From PNNG01 sp964577055 (GTDB lineage Bacteria; Bacteroidota; Bacteroidia; UBA7662), in contig CAZNWC010000004.1 of NCBI GenBank assembly GCA_964577055.1, forward strand, positions 1 through 64,000: a stretch of 64,000 nucleotides of DNA. The letters run 5' to 3'. Below the pieces are notes generated by a model. The model had not been told where the DNA came from. It ran no database searches and saw only the letters and a list, made by a program, of their open reading frames with translations. The position numbers and the translations under genes are program-made. Positions 24,462 through 33,465 of this stretch are shown in pieces (the stretch's first letter is position 1; every line of letters starts with the position of its first letter).

Positions 24462-24754
24462 TGGGCATTCGCGGCAAGGAGCAGCCCTTGGGGCAGGTGC
24501 TTAACGAACTCATCGATGCGTATAAGCTACGCGGCAAACTAGACGAAGTGGAACTGCACCGCTACTGGCAACAGCTCATGGGGCCCCAAATCAATGCGGG
24601 CACTGAGGCGCTGTATTTGCAAGGTGAAAAGGTATTGGTTCGCCTCAGCCACCCGATGCTCCGCCACGAACTACAGTTGGGCAAAATCAAAATTTTGGAG
24701 AAACTCAACGAACAATTTGGGAAAGACCGCATCAAAGACCTTATTTTTATCTGA
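24461..24754 (+). CDS. DUF721 protein
   Basis: 97-residue cytoplasmic protein of the DUF721 family (related to the DciA helicase-loader domain), with QPLGQVLNELIDAYKL, the WQQLMGPQINAGTEALYL core and VRLSHPMLRHELQLGK. DUF721/DciA proteins in other bacteria help load the replicative helicase, but this short Bacteroidota form has no proven role that I know. Starts on the last base of the lipA stop codon; gpmA follows 14 bases later, so the three form an operon. Confidence 0.83.
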   Translation: MGIRGKEQPLGQVLNELIDAYKLRGKLDEVELHRYWQQLMGPQINAGTEALYLQGEKVLVRLSHPMLRHELQLGKIKILEKLNEQFGKDRIKDLIFI

Positions 24755-24768
24755 ATTAGCACGTACCT

Positions 24769-25374
24769 ATGTCGCAACTCGTTATCATCCGTCACGGACA
24801 ATCACAGTGGAACCTCGAAAACCGCTTCACCGGTTGGGTAGATGTGCCCCTTTCGGCACAAGGCATCGATGAAGCCAAAGCAGCAGGTGAAAAACTTAAA
24901 GCCTACCGTTTCGATGAAGCCTATACCAGCGACTTGCAGCGCGCACAACATACTTTGCAATACATCCTCGAAGGCATCGCGCAAACCAATATCCCTGTAA
25001 CCCGCAATCTGGCGCTAAACGAGCGCATGTATGGCGATTTGCAAGGCCTCGACAAAGCCGATACCGCAGCCAAATACGGTGCCGAGCAGGTGCATATTTG
25101 GCGGCGCAGCTACGATATCGCACCTCCCGGAGGTGAAAGCTTGAAGGATACTGCAGAACGGGTGATTCCCTACCTCGAAGCTGAAATTTTGCCCAAGCTG
25201 CGCGCAGGCAAAAACATCATCATTGCTGCCCACGGCAATAGCTTGCGGGCGCTTGTGATGTATCTTGAAGGCATGACACCCGAGCAAATCCTGGCATTCG
25301 AAATCCCTACCGCCACTCCGCGCGTGTATGAACTCGATGCCGATTTGAACGTGCAATCGGTCCGTTTCCTTTGA
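24769..25374 (+). CDS. gpmA: 2,3-bisphosphoglycerate-dependent phosphoglycerate mutase
   Basis: Interconverts 3- and 2-phosphoglycerate in glycolysis. 201 residues, shorter than the E. coli enzyme (about 250) but of the size of many Bacteroidota forms. The phosphohistidine motif is IIRHGQSQWNLENRFTGW; LNERMYGDLQGLDK carries the catalytic Glu region, and the second His is in IIAAHGNSLRALVMYLEG. The end reads IPTATPRVYELDADL. Downstream MoxR starts 33 bases later. Confidence 0.92.
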   Translation: MSQLVIIRHGQSQWNLENRFTGWVDVPLSAQGIDEAKAAGEKLKAYRFDEAYTSDLQRAQHTLQYILEGIAQTNIPVTRNLALNERMYGDLQGLDKADTAAKYGAEQVHIWRRSYDIAPPGGESLKDTAERVIPYLEAEILPKLRAGKNIIIAAHGNSLRALVMYLEGMTPEQILAFEIPTATPRVYELDADLNVQSVRFL

Positions 25375-25406
25375 TTTTAACCGTTTTAAGCCCTTTCGCC
25401 AGTAAT

Positions 25407-26375
25407 ATGTCGCTACAATTCAGCTCCGACAAAGAAGCCGTTGACGCCCTTGCACAACGCTACCATCAAACCCTTACCGAAGTCAAAAAAGTCATCATTG
25501 GCCAGGATGAGGTGGTAAAGGCCGTGCTCATTTCGGTGTTCAGCAATGGGCATTGTTTGCTGGTGGGTGTTCCGGGCTTGGCCAAAACCCTTTTGGTGCA
25601 AACCATGGGCAAAGTGCTCGATTTGAGCTTCAGCCGCATTCAGTTTACGCCCGACCTCATGCCTGGTGACATCACGGGTTCTGAGGTGCTCGACGATCAA
25701 AAGAATTTCCGTTTTGTGAAGGGACCTCTGTTCGCCAATATTGTTTTGGCCGACGAAATCAACCGTACCCCACCCAAAACCCAAAGCGCCCTACTCGAAG
25801 CCATGCAAGAGCGGCAGGTAACGGTAGCCGGCAAAGTGTATCCGCTGCCCAAGCCCTTTTTTGTGTTGGCTACGCAAAACCCCATTGAACAAGAAGGTAC
25901 TTATCCCTTGCCCGAAGCCCAACTCGACCGCTTTATGCTGAACGTTTGGCTCGACTACCCCAGCTACGAAGACGAGCTGCAAGTGGTGCGCCAAACCACC
26001 ACCGAAAGACAGGCCGAAGCCAATACCATCATTGGTGCCGAGGAGATTTTGTACTTCCAGCAGCTCATCCGTCGCATGCCTATCACTGACAATGTGCTGG
26101 AATATGCTGTCAAATTGTCAAACAAAACGCGGCCGAATAGTCAGTACGCCACACCCGATACGAATAAATACTTGAGCTGGGGTGCGGGTCCCAGGGCCTC
26201 GCAATACCTGGCTGTTGGGGCCAAGTGTCATGCCGCACTTAACAACAAGTATTCGCCTGATATTGAGGATGTTCAGGCGGTTGCACCATACATTTTACGC
26301 CACCGCATTGTGATGAACTACAAGGCCGAAGCGGAGGGCCTGAGAGCCGATGACCTGATTAAAAAGTTATTGTAG
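25407..26375 (+). CDS. MoxR-family AAA+ ATPase
   Basis: 322 residues. Walker A LLVGVPGLAKTLLVQTMG, Walker B NIVLADEINRTPPKTQSALLEAMQE, sensor-1 region VLATQNPIEQEGTYPLPEAQLDRFM, then a C-terminal lid domain. MoxR ATPases act as chaperones for maturation of metal-containing or VWA-domain complexes, but the usual DUF58/VWA/BatA-like partner genes do not follow here; instead a YugP-like protease gene does. The ATG at 25407 is chosen over the ATG at 25371, which would begin inside the gpmA end. Confidence 0.92.
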   Translation: MSLQFSSDKEAVDALAQRYHQTLTEVKKVIIGQDEVVKAVLISVFSNGHCLLVGVPGLAKTLLVQTMGKVLDLSFSRIQFTPDLMPGDITGSEVLDDQKNFRFVKGPLFANIVLADEINRTPPKTQSALLEAMQERQVTVAGKVYPLPKPFFVLATQNPIEQEGTYPLPEAQLDRFMLNVWLDYPSYEDELQVVRQTTTERQAEANTIIGAEEILYFQQLIRRMPITDNVLEYAVKLSNKTRPNSQYATPDTNKYLSWGAGPRASQYLAVGAKCHAALNNKYSPDIEDVQAVAPYILRHRIVMNYKAEAEGLRADDLIKKLL

Positions 26376-26429
26376 CAAGCACCATTATGGCACCTCCTTT
26401 GTTAAACCCCTGATACAAACTTATACAAT

Positions 26430-27104
26430 ATGTATATCATTCTCATGATTGTGATTATGGCAGCCAGTTGGGCTGTTGGAGCACGTTTCAAAAGTCGTTT
26501 TAACAAGTATGCCGCCACACCGCTGAGCTCCGGACTTTCGGGCCTTGAGGTGGCGGAGCGCATGCTCCGCGACAACGACATTCACGACGTAAAAATCATA
26601 TCGAGCGAAGGGCAGTTGACCGACCACTACAACCCCACCAACAAAACGGTGAACCTCAGCCACGATGTGTATTACGGTCGTTCAGTAGCAGCTGCCGCTG
26701 TTGCTGCGCACGAAGTAGGCCACGCCGTACAACACGCCCGCGCTTACAGCTGGTTAACTTTCCGTTCGGCCATGGTGCCTGCACTCAGCATTTCAAGCAA
26801 GTTTATGCCTTGGGTATTGTTGGGTGGTATCCTTACCCTGAATGTGTTTCCACAGTTGCTGTTGTTGGGCATCGTGATGTTCGCACTTACAACGCTGTTC
26901 ACTTTCATCACTTTACCGGTTGAATTCGACGCCAGCCGTCGTGCCTTGGCTTGGTTGAATACCGCCAATGTAACCAGCAGCCAACAACACACCCAAGCGC
27001 AGGATGCGCTCAAATGGGCGGCCATGACCTATGTGGTTGCTGCTCTCAGTTCACTGGCTACCTTGTTATACTATGTAATGATTTACATGGGTCGTCGTGA
27101 CTAA
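26430..27104 (+). CDS. YugP-like zinc metallopeptidase, membrane-bound
   Basis: 224 residues. A membrane helix at the N terminus (IILMIVIMAASWAVGA), the zinc motif HEVGHAVQH around residue 95, then two or three hydrophobic segments (FMPWVLLGGILTLNVFPQLLLLG and VMFALTTLFTFITLPVEFDASRRAL) and a final C-terminal helix. This is the neutral zinc metallopeptidase family typified by Bacillus YugP. Substrates are unknown; a role in membrane-protein quality control is inference. Ends at a strong bidirectional terminator shared with gmd. Confidence 0.9.
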   Translation: MYIILMIVIMAASWAVGARFKSRFNKYAATPLSSGLSGLEVAERMLRDNDIHDVKIISSEGQLTDHYNPTNKTVNLSHDVYYGRSVAAAAVAAHEVGHAVQHARAYSWLTFRSAMVPALSISSKFMPWVLLGGILTLNVFPQLLLLGIVMFALTTLFTFITLPVEFDASRRALAWLNTANVTSSQQHTQAQDALKWAAMTYVVAALSSLATLLYYVMIYMGRRD

Positions 27105-27124
27105 TCGAAGCGATTGCCTCAAAC

Positions 27125-27162
27125 AAAAAACCCGCTCTCCTAGGAGAAGCGGGTTTTTTATT
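27125..27162. terminator. Bidirectional terminator between the protease gene and gmd
   Basis: CCCGCT/AGCGGG stem with an inner CTCCTAGGAG palindrome, flanked by six A on one side and six T on the other, so it can end both converging transcripts. Confidence 0.9.
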
Positions 27163-27176
27163 GGTAGTTATCCTTC

Positions 27177-28313
27177 TTACTCGTGTTGCTTCAAAATATC
27201 GTAGCCGCCCTGCTCCAAGAACAGCTGCTTTTGCATGAGCTGCAGGTCGCTGTTCATCATGTCGCGAACGAGGTCGGCCAGGGTGTGGCGGGGGCTCCAG
27301 CCCAGCTTGGTGCGGGCCTTGGTGGCATCGCCAATGAGTAAATCTACTTCGGTGGGTCGGAAGTAACGTGGGTCAACAGCTACTACTTCTTGACCAATGC
27401 TCAGCTTGCATGTGTTGATGCCAAGCTCTTTCAGTTTAACCTTGTCAATAGCCGCTACGAAGCCCTTTTCGTCGATGCCTTCGCCTTTGAAGTCGATGGT
27501 AATACCTACTTCGGCAAATGCCATCCGGATGAAATCACGTACATAAGTAGTTACCCCGGTGGCAATTACAAAATCTTCGGGGGTGTCTTGCTGCAAGATG
27601 AGGTACATGGCCTCTACATAATCCTTGGCATGACCCCAGTCGCGCTGCGCGTTGAGGTTACCAATGTAGAGCTTCTCTTGCATGCCCAGGGCGATTTTGC
27701 TGGCAGCACGGGTGATTTTACGGGTCACAAAGGTTTCGCCGCGTAAAGGCGATTCGTGGTTGAACAAAATACCGTTACAAGCATACATATTGTAGGCTTC
27801 GCGGTAGTTCACCGTAATCCAATAACCATACATCTTGGCCACCCCATAGGGAGAGCGCGGATAAAATGGGGTGGTTTCGCTCTGTGGTACTTCTTGTACC
27901 AAGCCGTATAGCTCCGAGGTAGAAGCTTGGTAAATGCGGGTTTTTTCGGTGAGTCCACAAATACGTACTGCTTCGAGGATGCGCAAGGTGCCCAAGGCAT
28001 CGGCATTGGCCGTGTATTCGGGGGTTTCGAAACTCACTTGCACATGGCTCATGGCGGCCAAGTTGTAAATTTCGTCGGGCTTCACTTCCTGGATGATGCG
28101 AATGAGGTTGGTGCTGTCGGTGAGGTCGCCGTAATGCAACTTCAAGCGCACGCCTTTTTCATGCGGATCTTGGTACAGATGATCGATGCGATCGGTATTG
28201 AACAGTGATGCGCGGCGTTTGATGCCGTGCACCATGTATCCTTTTTCGAGCAGCAGTTCGGCCAAATAGGCGCCGTCCTGCCCGGTAATGCCGGTAATGA
28301 GGGCTACTTTCAT
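27177..28313 (-). CDS. gmd: GDP-mannose 4,6-dehydratase
   Basis: Converts GDP-mannose to GDP-4-dehydro-6-deoxymannose, precursor of GDP-fucose and other deoxy sugars. 378 residues. Rossmann motif ALITGITGQDGAYLAELLL; family hallmarks RRASLFNTDRIDHLY, AAMSHVQVSFETPEYTA, the catalytic TSELYG and YxxxK (YGVAKMY), and FNHESPLRGETFVTRKI. The partner reductase (fcl/wcaG) is not adjacent, so the end sugar is uncertain. TATTTTAG 15 bases before the ATG is a fair promoter match. Confidence 0.96.
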   Translation of the reverse strand: MKVALITGITGQDGAYLAELLLEKGYMVHGIKRRASLFNTDRIDHLYQDPHEKGVRLKLHYGDLTDSTNLIRIIQEVKPDEIYNLAAMSHVQVSFETPEYTANADALGTLRILEAVRICGLTEKTRIYQASTSELYGLVQEVPQSETTPFYPRSPYGVAKMYGYWITVNYREAYNMYACNGILFNHESPLRGETFVTRKITRAASKIALGMQEKLYIGNLNAQRDWGHAKDYVEAMYLILQQDTPEDFVIATGVTTYVRDFIRMAFAEVGITIDFKGEGIDEKGFVAAIDKVKLKELGINTCKLSIGQEVVAVDPRYFRPTEVDLLIGDATKARTKLGWSPRHTLADLVRDMMNSDLQLMQKQLFLEQGGYDILKQHE

Positions 28314-28328
28314 GGGAATATTGGGTTG

Positions 28329-28336
28329 CTAAAATA
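28329..28336 (-). promoter_or_regulatory. -7-like promoter box of gmd
   Basis: TATTTTAG, one mismatch, 15 bases before the gmd ATG. Confidence 0.4.
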
Positions 28337-28367
28337 CGGCATTTAGCCGAAAGGAGAGTTGCTGTGT

Positions 28368-30476
28368 TTAGCGCAAAAGCTGATAGGCAAGCAAAGAGGC
28401 CAAATAGGCCAATCCGGTCATATAGCCGAACTGCAGAGCAGGCCACTTCCAGCTGCGTGTTTCACGCCAGGTGATGGCCAGGGTGCTCATGCATTGCATG
28501 GCAAAAGCGTAGAAAAGCAGCAGGCTGAAGGTGGTGGCCAAATCGAACAGCGGCATGCCGGTCCGTGGATTGATGTCGGCCAGCATTTGTTCGCGGAGTG
28601 TATTTTCTTCGAAATCTTCGCCACCCAAGCTGTAGATGGTGGCCATGGTGCCCACAAATACTTCACGTGCGGCAAAGCTGGTGACCAGGGCAATGCCAAT
28701 TTTCCAATCGAAACCCAAGGGCGCAATGGCAGGCTCCATCCATTTGCCAATGCGGCCTGCGTAAGAGGCTTCGAGCTTGTCTCGGTCGAACTGGTGCTGA
28801 AGCTCCGCGCTCAGTTCGCCGTCTACCATTTGTGTGGCATATTGGGTTTCGAGTTGGTCGAAGCTATTGCCTGGGCCAAAACTGCTCAAGAACCACAAGG
28901 CCACACTCACAATGAGGATGATTTTGCCGGCGCCTAGTACAAAGGCATTGCCCTTTTCGAGCAGCGTCATGCCTACATTGCGCCAACGAGGCCATTGGTA
29001 AATGGGCATTTCGAGCAAGAAAAACGAGCTATTACGCTCTGTAATGAACCACTTCATCACCAAAGCCGATCCAATGGCAGCCAAAAATCCGAGGAGGTAA
29101 AAGGCCATCATCACAAGGCCTTGCAAATTGAAAAGGCCCAAAACTTTGTCTTCGGGCACACTCATGCCAATGAGCAAGGTGTACACGGGCAATCGCGCGC
29201 TACAGCTCATCAAAGGCAAAACCATAATGGTGAGGATGCGCTCTTTCCAGCTGTTGATGCTGCGGGTGGCCATGATGCTGGGCACGGCACAAGCATAGCC
29301 GCCAATCAGTGGCACCACAGATTTGCCGTTCAGGCCGAATTTCCGCATGAGTTTGTCCATCAAAAAGCTTACCCGCGCCATATAGCCGGTTTCTTCGAGC
29401 AGGCTGAGGAACAAAAACAGCAACACAATTTGGGGCAAAAACACCACCACACCGCCCAAGCCAGCCAAAATGCCGTTGACCAACAGGTCCGATAACCAAT
29501 GCTCTGGCAGATAGGCACTTCCCCAGGCACCTAATTGGCCAAAAACGGTCTCAATAAAATCCATTGGCCAGCTGGCCCATGAAAAAATGGCTTGGAAGAT
29601 GAAAAATAGGATGCCCAAGAAAACAACATAGCCCCAAACTGGGTGCAGTAATACTTTGTCGATTTTTTCAGAGCGCGATTTTTTAGCTGCAGTGGTGCTG
29701 CGCTTTTCAATGCTGCCCAACAAGCCGGCTATTTGCTCGTAGCGCTGCACGGTTTCACGCGCCTGCAGCTGGTTGATGTTGAGGTCGTGCTTTTGGATAA
29801 GTGCGTCGATCTCTTGGTGCTGCTTGTTGCTGATGTGCGACAAGTGATCATGGTTGCACAAAAAGATAAAAGAGCGGTAACCGGGCTGCATGCCTTTGAT
29901 GGGCTGCAGTGCTTCGAGCACGGGTTGAACCGCTTCAGATGGCAAGTAAAAAGGCAAAGCCGGACCAAAATTTTCTTCAGCCAACAACTTTTTGAGCGCT
30001 TTAACACCATTTCCGGTACGCGCATCAGTGGCCAATACCTGAATGCCCAATTTTGTTGAAAGGGCCTGCAAGTTGAGTTCGTAGCCTTGTTCCTGGGCCA
30101 AGTCGATCTTGTTTACCACCAAAATGGTTGGCAATCCCAAGTCGATGATTTGGGTGATGAAAAGCAGGTTTCGGCGCAGGTTGGTGGCATCGGCCACCAC
30201 CATTACCAAGTCAGGATGTGCCGCGTTGTGCTGGTCGAGCAGTACGTTAAAGGTCACCTGCTCGTCTTCAGAACGCGGGTACAAGCTATAGGTGCCGGGC
30301 AAATCGGTGATTTCGGCTTGCAGTGAGCTATTGAGCAGTAATTGGCCGGTCTTTTTGTCGACCGTAACGCCGGGGAAATTGCCAACCTTTTGGTTGAGGC
30401 CGGTGAGGGCATTAAAAAGCGATGATTTTCCGCTGTTGGGATTGCCCACCAGCGCTATGCGGAGGGTTTTTTTCAC
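28368..30476 (-). CDS. feoB: Ferrous iron transporter FeoB
   Basis: Inner-membrane GTPase-permease for Fe(II); 702 residues. N-terminal G domain: G1 GNPNSGKSSLFNAL, G2 Thr in GVTVDKK, G3 DLPGTYSLYP, G4 NKID. The membrane part shows the Gate and core regions, including RVSFLMDKLMRKFGLNGKSVVPLIGGYACAVPSIMATR and FAAREVFVGTMATIY with the conserved cysteine. Overlaps feoA by four bases. The C-terminal tail is short and no separate feoC is seen. Confidence 0.97.
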   Translation of the reverse strand: MKKTLRIALVGNPNSGKSSLFNALTGLNQKVGNFPGVTVDKKTGQLLLNSSLQAEITDLPGTYSLYPRSEDEQVTFNVLLDQHNAAHPDLVMVVADATNLRRNLLFITQIIDLGLPTILVVNKIDLAQEQGYELNLQALSTKLGIQVLATDARTGNGVKALKKLLAEENFGPALPFYLPSEAVQPVLEALQPIKGMQPGYRSFIFLCNHDHLSHISNKQHQEIDALIQKHDLNINQLQARETVQRYEQIAGLLGSIEKRSTTAAKKSRSEKIDKVLLHPVWGYVVFLGILFFIFQAIFSWASWPMDFIETVFGQLGAWGSAYLPEHWLSDLLVNGILAGLGGVVVFLPQIVLLFLFLSLLEETGYMARVSFLMDKLMRKFGLNGKSVVPLIGGYACAVPSIMATRSINSWKERILTIMVLPLMSCSARLPVYTLLIGMSVPEDKVLGLFNLQGLVMMAFYLLGFLAAIGSALVMKWFITERNSSFFLLEMPIYQWPRWRNVGMTLLEKGNAFVLGAGKIILIVSVALWFLSSFGPGNSFDQLETQYATQMVDGELSAELQHQFDRDKLEASYAGRIGKWMEPAIAPLGFDWKIGIALVTSFAAREVFVGTMATIYSLGGEDFEENTLREQMLADINPRTGMPLFDLATTFSLLLFYAFAMQCMSTLAITWRETRSWKWPALQFGYMTGLAYLASLLAYQLLR

Positions 30477-30712
30477 GGCTGCACAAAATTGGGACGTACT
30501 TCCACTTCAATGGCAGCGGCTTCATCGAGACGCAGCGCCAACTCATATCCTAAAATTTCGATGGCCATGGGATCGCCCAAAGGAGCTATGCGTCGAACCC
30601 GCACCCATTCGCCTGGCAAACAACCCATTTCAAGCAGTTTGTTGGCAATGGGATGGTCACCTAAATTTTTAATCAAGGCTACCTGTCCGGCGCGGAGTTG
30701 GCTGAGCTGCAC
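30473..30712 (-). CDS. feoA: Ferrous iron transport protein FeoA
   Basis: 79-residue SH3-like cytoplasmic protein that assists FeoB. Recognised from LRAGQVALIKNL, NKLLEMGCLPGEWVRVRRIAPLGDPMAIEILGYELALR. Starts with GTG at 30712 and overlaps feoB by four bases (ATGA). A TACTTTTG box lies 25 bases before the start. No obvious Fur or DtxR operator palindrome is visible around the box. Confidence 0.93.
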   Translation of the reverse strand: MQLSQLRAGQVALIKNLGDHPIANKLLEMGCLPGEWVRVRRIAPLGDPMAIEILGYELALRLDEAAAIEVEVRPNFVQP

Positions 30713-30737
30713 GTTTATTTAGAATCGTTTTAAAATG

Positions 30738-30745
30738 CAAAAGTA
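30738..30745 (-). promoter_or_regulatory. -7 promoter box of feoAB
   Basis: TACTTTTG, exact consensus, 25 bases before the feoA GTG. Confidence 0.55.
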
Positions 30746-30783
30746 CACAACTGCGGTAATAGTTCCACGGTTTCGGGAAAAAA

Positions 30784-30825
30784 GCATGGGGCATGGAGCG
30801 TGGGGCAAGGCACAGGGAGCATGGA
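30784..30825. repeat. Degenerate heptanucleotide tandem repeat
   Basis: Six units in strict 7-base register with consensus GCATGGR: GCATGGG, GCATGGA, GCGTGGG, GCAAGGC, ACAGGGA, GCATGGA. It lies between the divergent feoA and flippase genes, in neither coding region. Confidence 0.6.
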
Positions 30826-30940
30826 AAGAGGCGGAAGGATGAAAACGGCTGCGGTATAGGATGTGCACAGCACAACGCAGCCAGCGTTCGGCATCCAGTG
30901 GTTTCCAGAACACGGTGGCGGATAGCCGAAAGCCTTTTCC

Positions 30941-30948
30941 TATTTTTG
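30941..30948 (+). promoter_or_regulatory. -7 promoter box of the flippase operon
   Basis: TATTTTTG, exact consensus, 17 bases before the TTG start of the flippase gene. Confidence 0.6.
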
Positions 30949-30965
30949 AACGTTAAAACTCCATT

Positions 30966-32453
30966 TTGTCGGCCTTACGTGCATTAGCCTCCCAAACAGC
31001 GGTATATGGTTTGAGTACCATGGTGGGCCGCATGCTCAATTATTTGTTGGTGCCGTTGTACACGCGCTTGTTTGTGCCCGCGGAGTATGGCGTGGTGACC
31101 GACCTCTATGCGCTTGTGGCTTTTTTGAATGTGGTATACACTTACGGCATGGAAACCGCCTACTTTCGCAAGGTGCAGCAGGGAGGAAGCGGGATTTATG
31201 CTACGGCATTTTGGTCGCTCACCAGCAGTTCGGTCGTGTTCAGTGGCTTGCTGCTACTGGGGGCTCCGGTGTTGGCAGGACTGCTGCAATACCCTGAGCA
31301 CCCAGAATATGTGCGTTGGTTTGCGCTCATCTTGGCATTTGATACTTTGGCTACTTTGCCCTTCGCCCGTTTGCGGCAAGAGCAAAAGGCCTTGCGATAT
31401 GCCGGTATCCGCTTGTTCAACATCGGCTTGAACGTGGGTTTGAATCTGTTCTTTTTGATTGCTTGTCCCTGGTTGCTCCAAAAAGGAATAGTTACTGAAT
31501 TGCTACACAGCATTTATCAACCCGAGCTGGGCGTTGGCTATATCTTCCTCAGCAATTTGCTGGCAAACGCGCTCACCTTGTTGTGGCTTTTGCCGCTTTT
31601 TCCGGCCTGGAAGGGCTTTGACTGGTCTTTGTGGAAGGAAATGCTCACCTATGGCATTCCCCTTTTGTTTGCCGGATTGGCGGGCATGGTGAACGAAACA
31701 CTCGACCGTGCCTTGCTCAAATACCTCTTGCCCGGCACAACAGAAGCGCGATTTTATGCCTTGGGCATCTATGGCGCGGTGTACAAATTGGCCATGTTGA
31801 TGGCGCTCTTTACCCAAACTTTCCGCATGGCTGCTGAGCCCTTTTTTTTCCAGCAGGCAGGTCGTGCCGATGCGCGACAAACCTACGCCCGGGTGATGCA
31901 GTATTTTGTGCTGGCGGCTGGGGCCATCGGTTTGGGTGTTTTGTTGTTTTTAGATGTGGTGAAATACTTCATCGATCCGGCCTACTTCGAAGGCCTGTAC
32001 ATCGTACCTATACTGTTGTTGGCCAATTTGTTTTTGGGCGTTTATTACAACCAATCGGTTTGGTACAAGCTGGCCGACAAAACCCGCTGGGGCATGTACC
32101 TTTCGCTGCTGGGTGCGGTCATCACTGTGTTTGCCAATTACTTGCTCATTCCCATCTTGGGGTATGCTGGTTCGGCCTGGGCAACCCTGTTGTGTTACGC
32201 CAGCATGATGGTGGCCAGTTACCTGCTCGGACAAAAGCACTACGCCGTGCCCTACCGTTTGGGGCGCATTGGGGGATACCTGCTGTTGGCCGTGCTCTTG
32301 TGGCAAATGGCCGAAGTATTGGTGCCAGCGCCATCGGCTTGGCTCGATTGGTTGATGCGACTGCTGCTGTTTTTTGCTTATCTCTTGTTGGGCTTTTTCC
32401 TCGAAAAGCCTGCGAAATCCGTAACTTCGTCACCATCAGAAACAAACCAATAA
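30966..32453 (+). CDS. Polysaccharide flippase (Wzx/MOP family)
   Basis: 495 residues, about 14 hydrophobic segments along the whole length, with no globular domain. The N terminus ALRALASQTAVYGLSTMVG and LNYLLVPLYTRLFVPAEYG is the typical opening of lipid-linked oligosaccharide flippases of the MATE-like MOP superfamily. It moves lipid-linked sugar units across the inner membrane. The start is TTG at 30966: homologues begin just before this segment and no in-frame ATG precedes it; the next ATG at 31020 would remove the conserved first helix. First gene of a five-gene envelope operon. Confidence 0.88.
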   Translation: MSALRALASQTAVYGLSTMVGRMLNYLLVPLYTRLFVPAEYGVVTDLYALVAFLNVVYTYGMETAYFRKVQQGGSGIYATAFWSLTSSSVVFSGLLLLGAPVLAGLLQYPEHPEYVRWFALILAFDTLATLPFARLRQEQKALRYAGIRLFNIGLNVGLNLFFLIACPWLLQKGIVTELLHSIYQPELGVGYIFLSNLLANALTLLWLLPLFPAWKGFDWSLWKEMLTYGIPLLFAGLAGMVNETLDRALLKYLLPGTTEARFYALGIYGAVYKLAMLMALFTQTFRMAAEPFFFQQAGRADARQTYARVMQYFVLAAGAIGLGVLLFLDVVKYFIDPAYFEGLYIVPILLLANLFLGVYYNQSVWYKLADKTRWGMYLSLLGAVITVFANYLLIPILGYAGSAWATLLCYASMMVASYLLGQKHYAVPYRLGRIGGYLLLAVLLWQMAEVLVPAPSAWLDWLMRLLLFFAYLLLGFFLEKPAKSVTSSPSETNQ

Positions 32454-32457
32454 TCGT

Positions 32458-33465
32458 ATGAAAATCATCGTCCCAATGGCCGGACTCGGCAAGCGCATGC
32501 GTCCACATACCCTCACTGTCCCCAAACCTTTGGTACCCATTGCGGGCAAGCCCATTGTAGAGCGTTTGATGGAAGACATTGTACAGGTGTGCAACGAGCC
32601 GGTAGACGAGATTGCTTACATCATTGCGCCTTCTTTTGGTGCTGCCGTAGAGCAAAATCTGAAAGACATTGCAGGCAAGCTTGGCGCTGTTGGTACCATT
32701 CATTACCAGGAAGAAGCCTTGGGAACAGCACATGCCATCCTTTGCGCCAAAAGTGCATTGCAAGGCAAAGTGGTGGTAGCCTTTGCCGATACACTATTCA
32801 AAGCCGATTTCAAACTTGACACTTCACACGAAGGCATTATTTGGGTAAACCAGGTAGAAGATCCACGCCAGTTCGGGGTGGTGAAAATTGCGGGCGACGG
32901 ACACATCAGCGAATTTCACGAAAAACCAGCCGAGTTTATCAGCGATCTGGCCATCATCGGTATTTATTATTTCAAAGACGGGGATTACCTGCACCGCGAA
33001 TTGCAGTACCTCATCGACAACGACATCCGCGACAAAGGAGAGTATCAGCTCACCAATGCCCTCGAAAACATGAAGCAAAAGGGCACACGCTTTTTCCCCG
33101 GAACGGTAACTGAGTGGCTCGATTGCGGCAACAAAGACGCAACCGTTTATACGAATCAGCGCTATCTCGAGTTTATCAAAGACCAAAATTTGCGTTCAGC
33201 CTCTGCCAAGATCAGCAACAGCACCATCATTGAGCCGTGTTACATTGGCGACAATGTGGTGATTGAAAATGCCGTGGTGGGTCCGCACGTAAGTTTGGGC
33301 AATGGCAGCAGCGTAAAAAACTGTGTGCTCAGCAACAGCATCATCCAAACGGGCAGCAAGCTCGAAAATCTGGTGCTGTCCAATAGCATGGTGGGCAACC
33401 TGGCCAGCTGGAAGGGTCGTGCACGTGATTTGAGCGTGGGCGATTACAACGTGATCATAGAATAA
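32458..33465 (+). CDS. Sugar-phosphate nucleotidyltransferase with left-handed beta-helix
   Basis: 335 residues. N-terminal nucleotidyltransferase domain with IVPMAGLGKRMRPHTLTVPKPLVPIAGKPI, then EEALGTAHAI and WLDCGNKDATVYT; the C-terminal third has hexapeptide repeats (SNSTIIEPCYIGDNVVIENA, GPHVSLGNGSSVKNCVLSNSII) forming a left-handed beta-helix. Makes an NDP-sugar, most likely from glucose-1-phosphate or mannose-1-phosphate; the exact base and sugar cannot be assigned. Starts four bases after the flippase stop. Confidence 0.88.
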   Translation: MKIIVPMAGLGKRMRPHTLTVPKPLVPIAGKPIVERLMEDIVQVCNEPVDEIAYIIAPSFGAAVEQNLKDIAGKLGAVGTIHYQEEALGTAHAILCAKSALQGKVVVAFADTLFKADFKLDTSHEGIIWVNQVEDPRQFGVVKIAGDGHISEFHEKPAEFISDLAIIGIYYFKDGDYLHRELQYLIDNDIRDKGEYQLTNALENMKQKGTRFFPGTVTEWLDCGNKDATVYTNQRYLEFIKDQNLRSASAKISNSTIIEPCYIGDNVVIENAVVGPHVSLGNGSSVKNCVLSNSIIQTGSKLENLVLSNSMVGNLASWKGRARDLSVGDYNVIIE

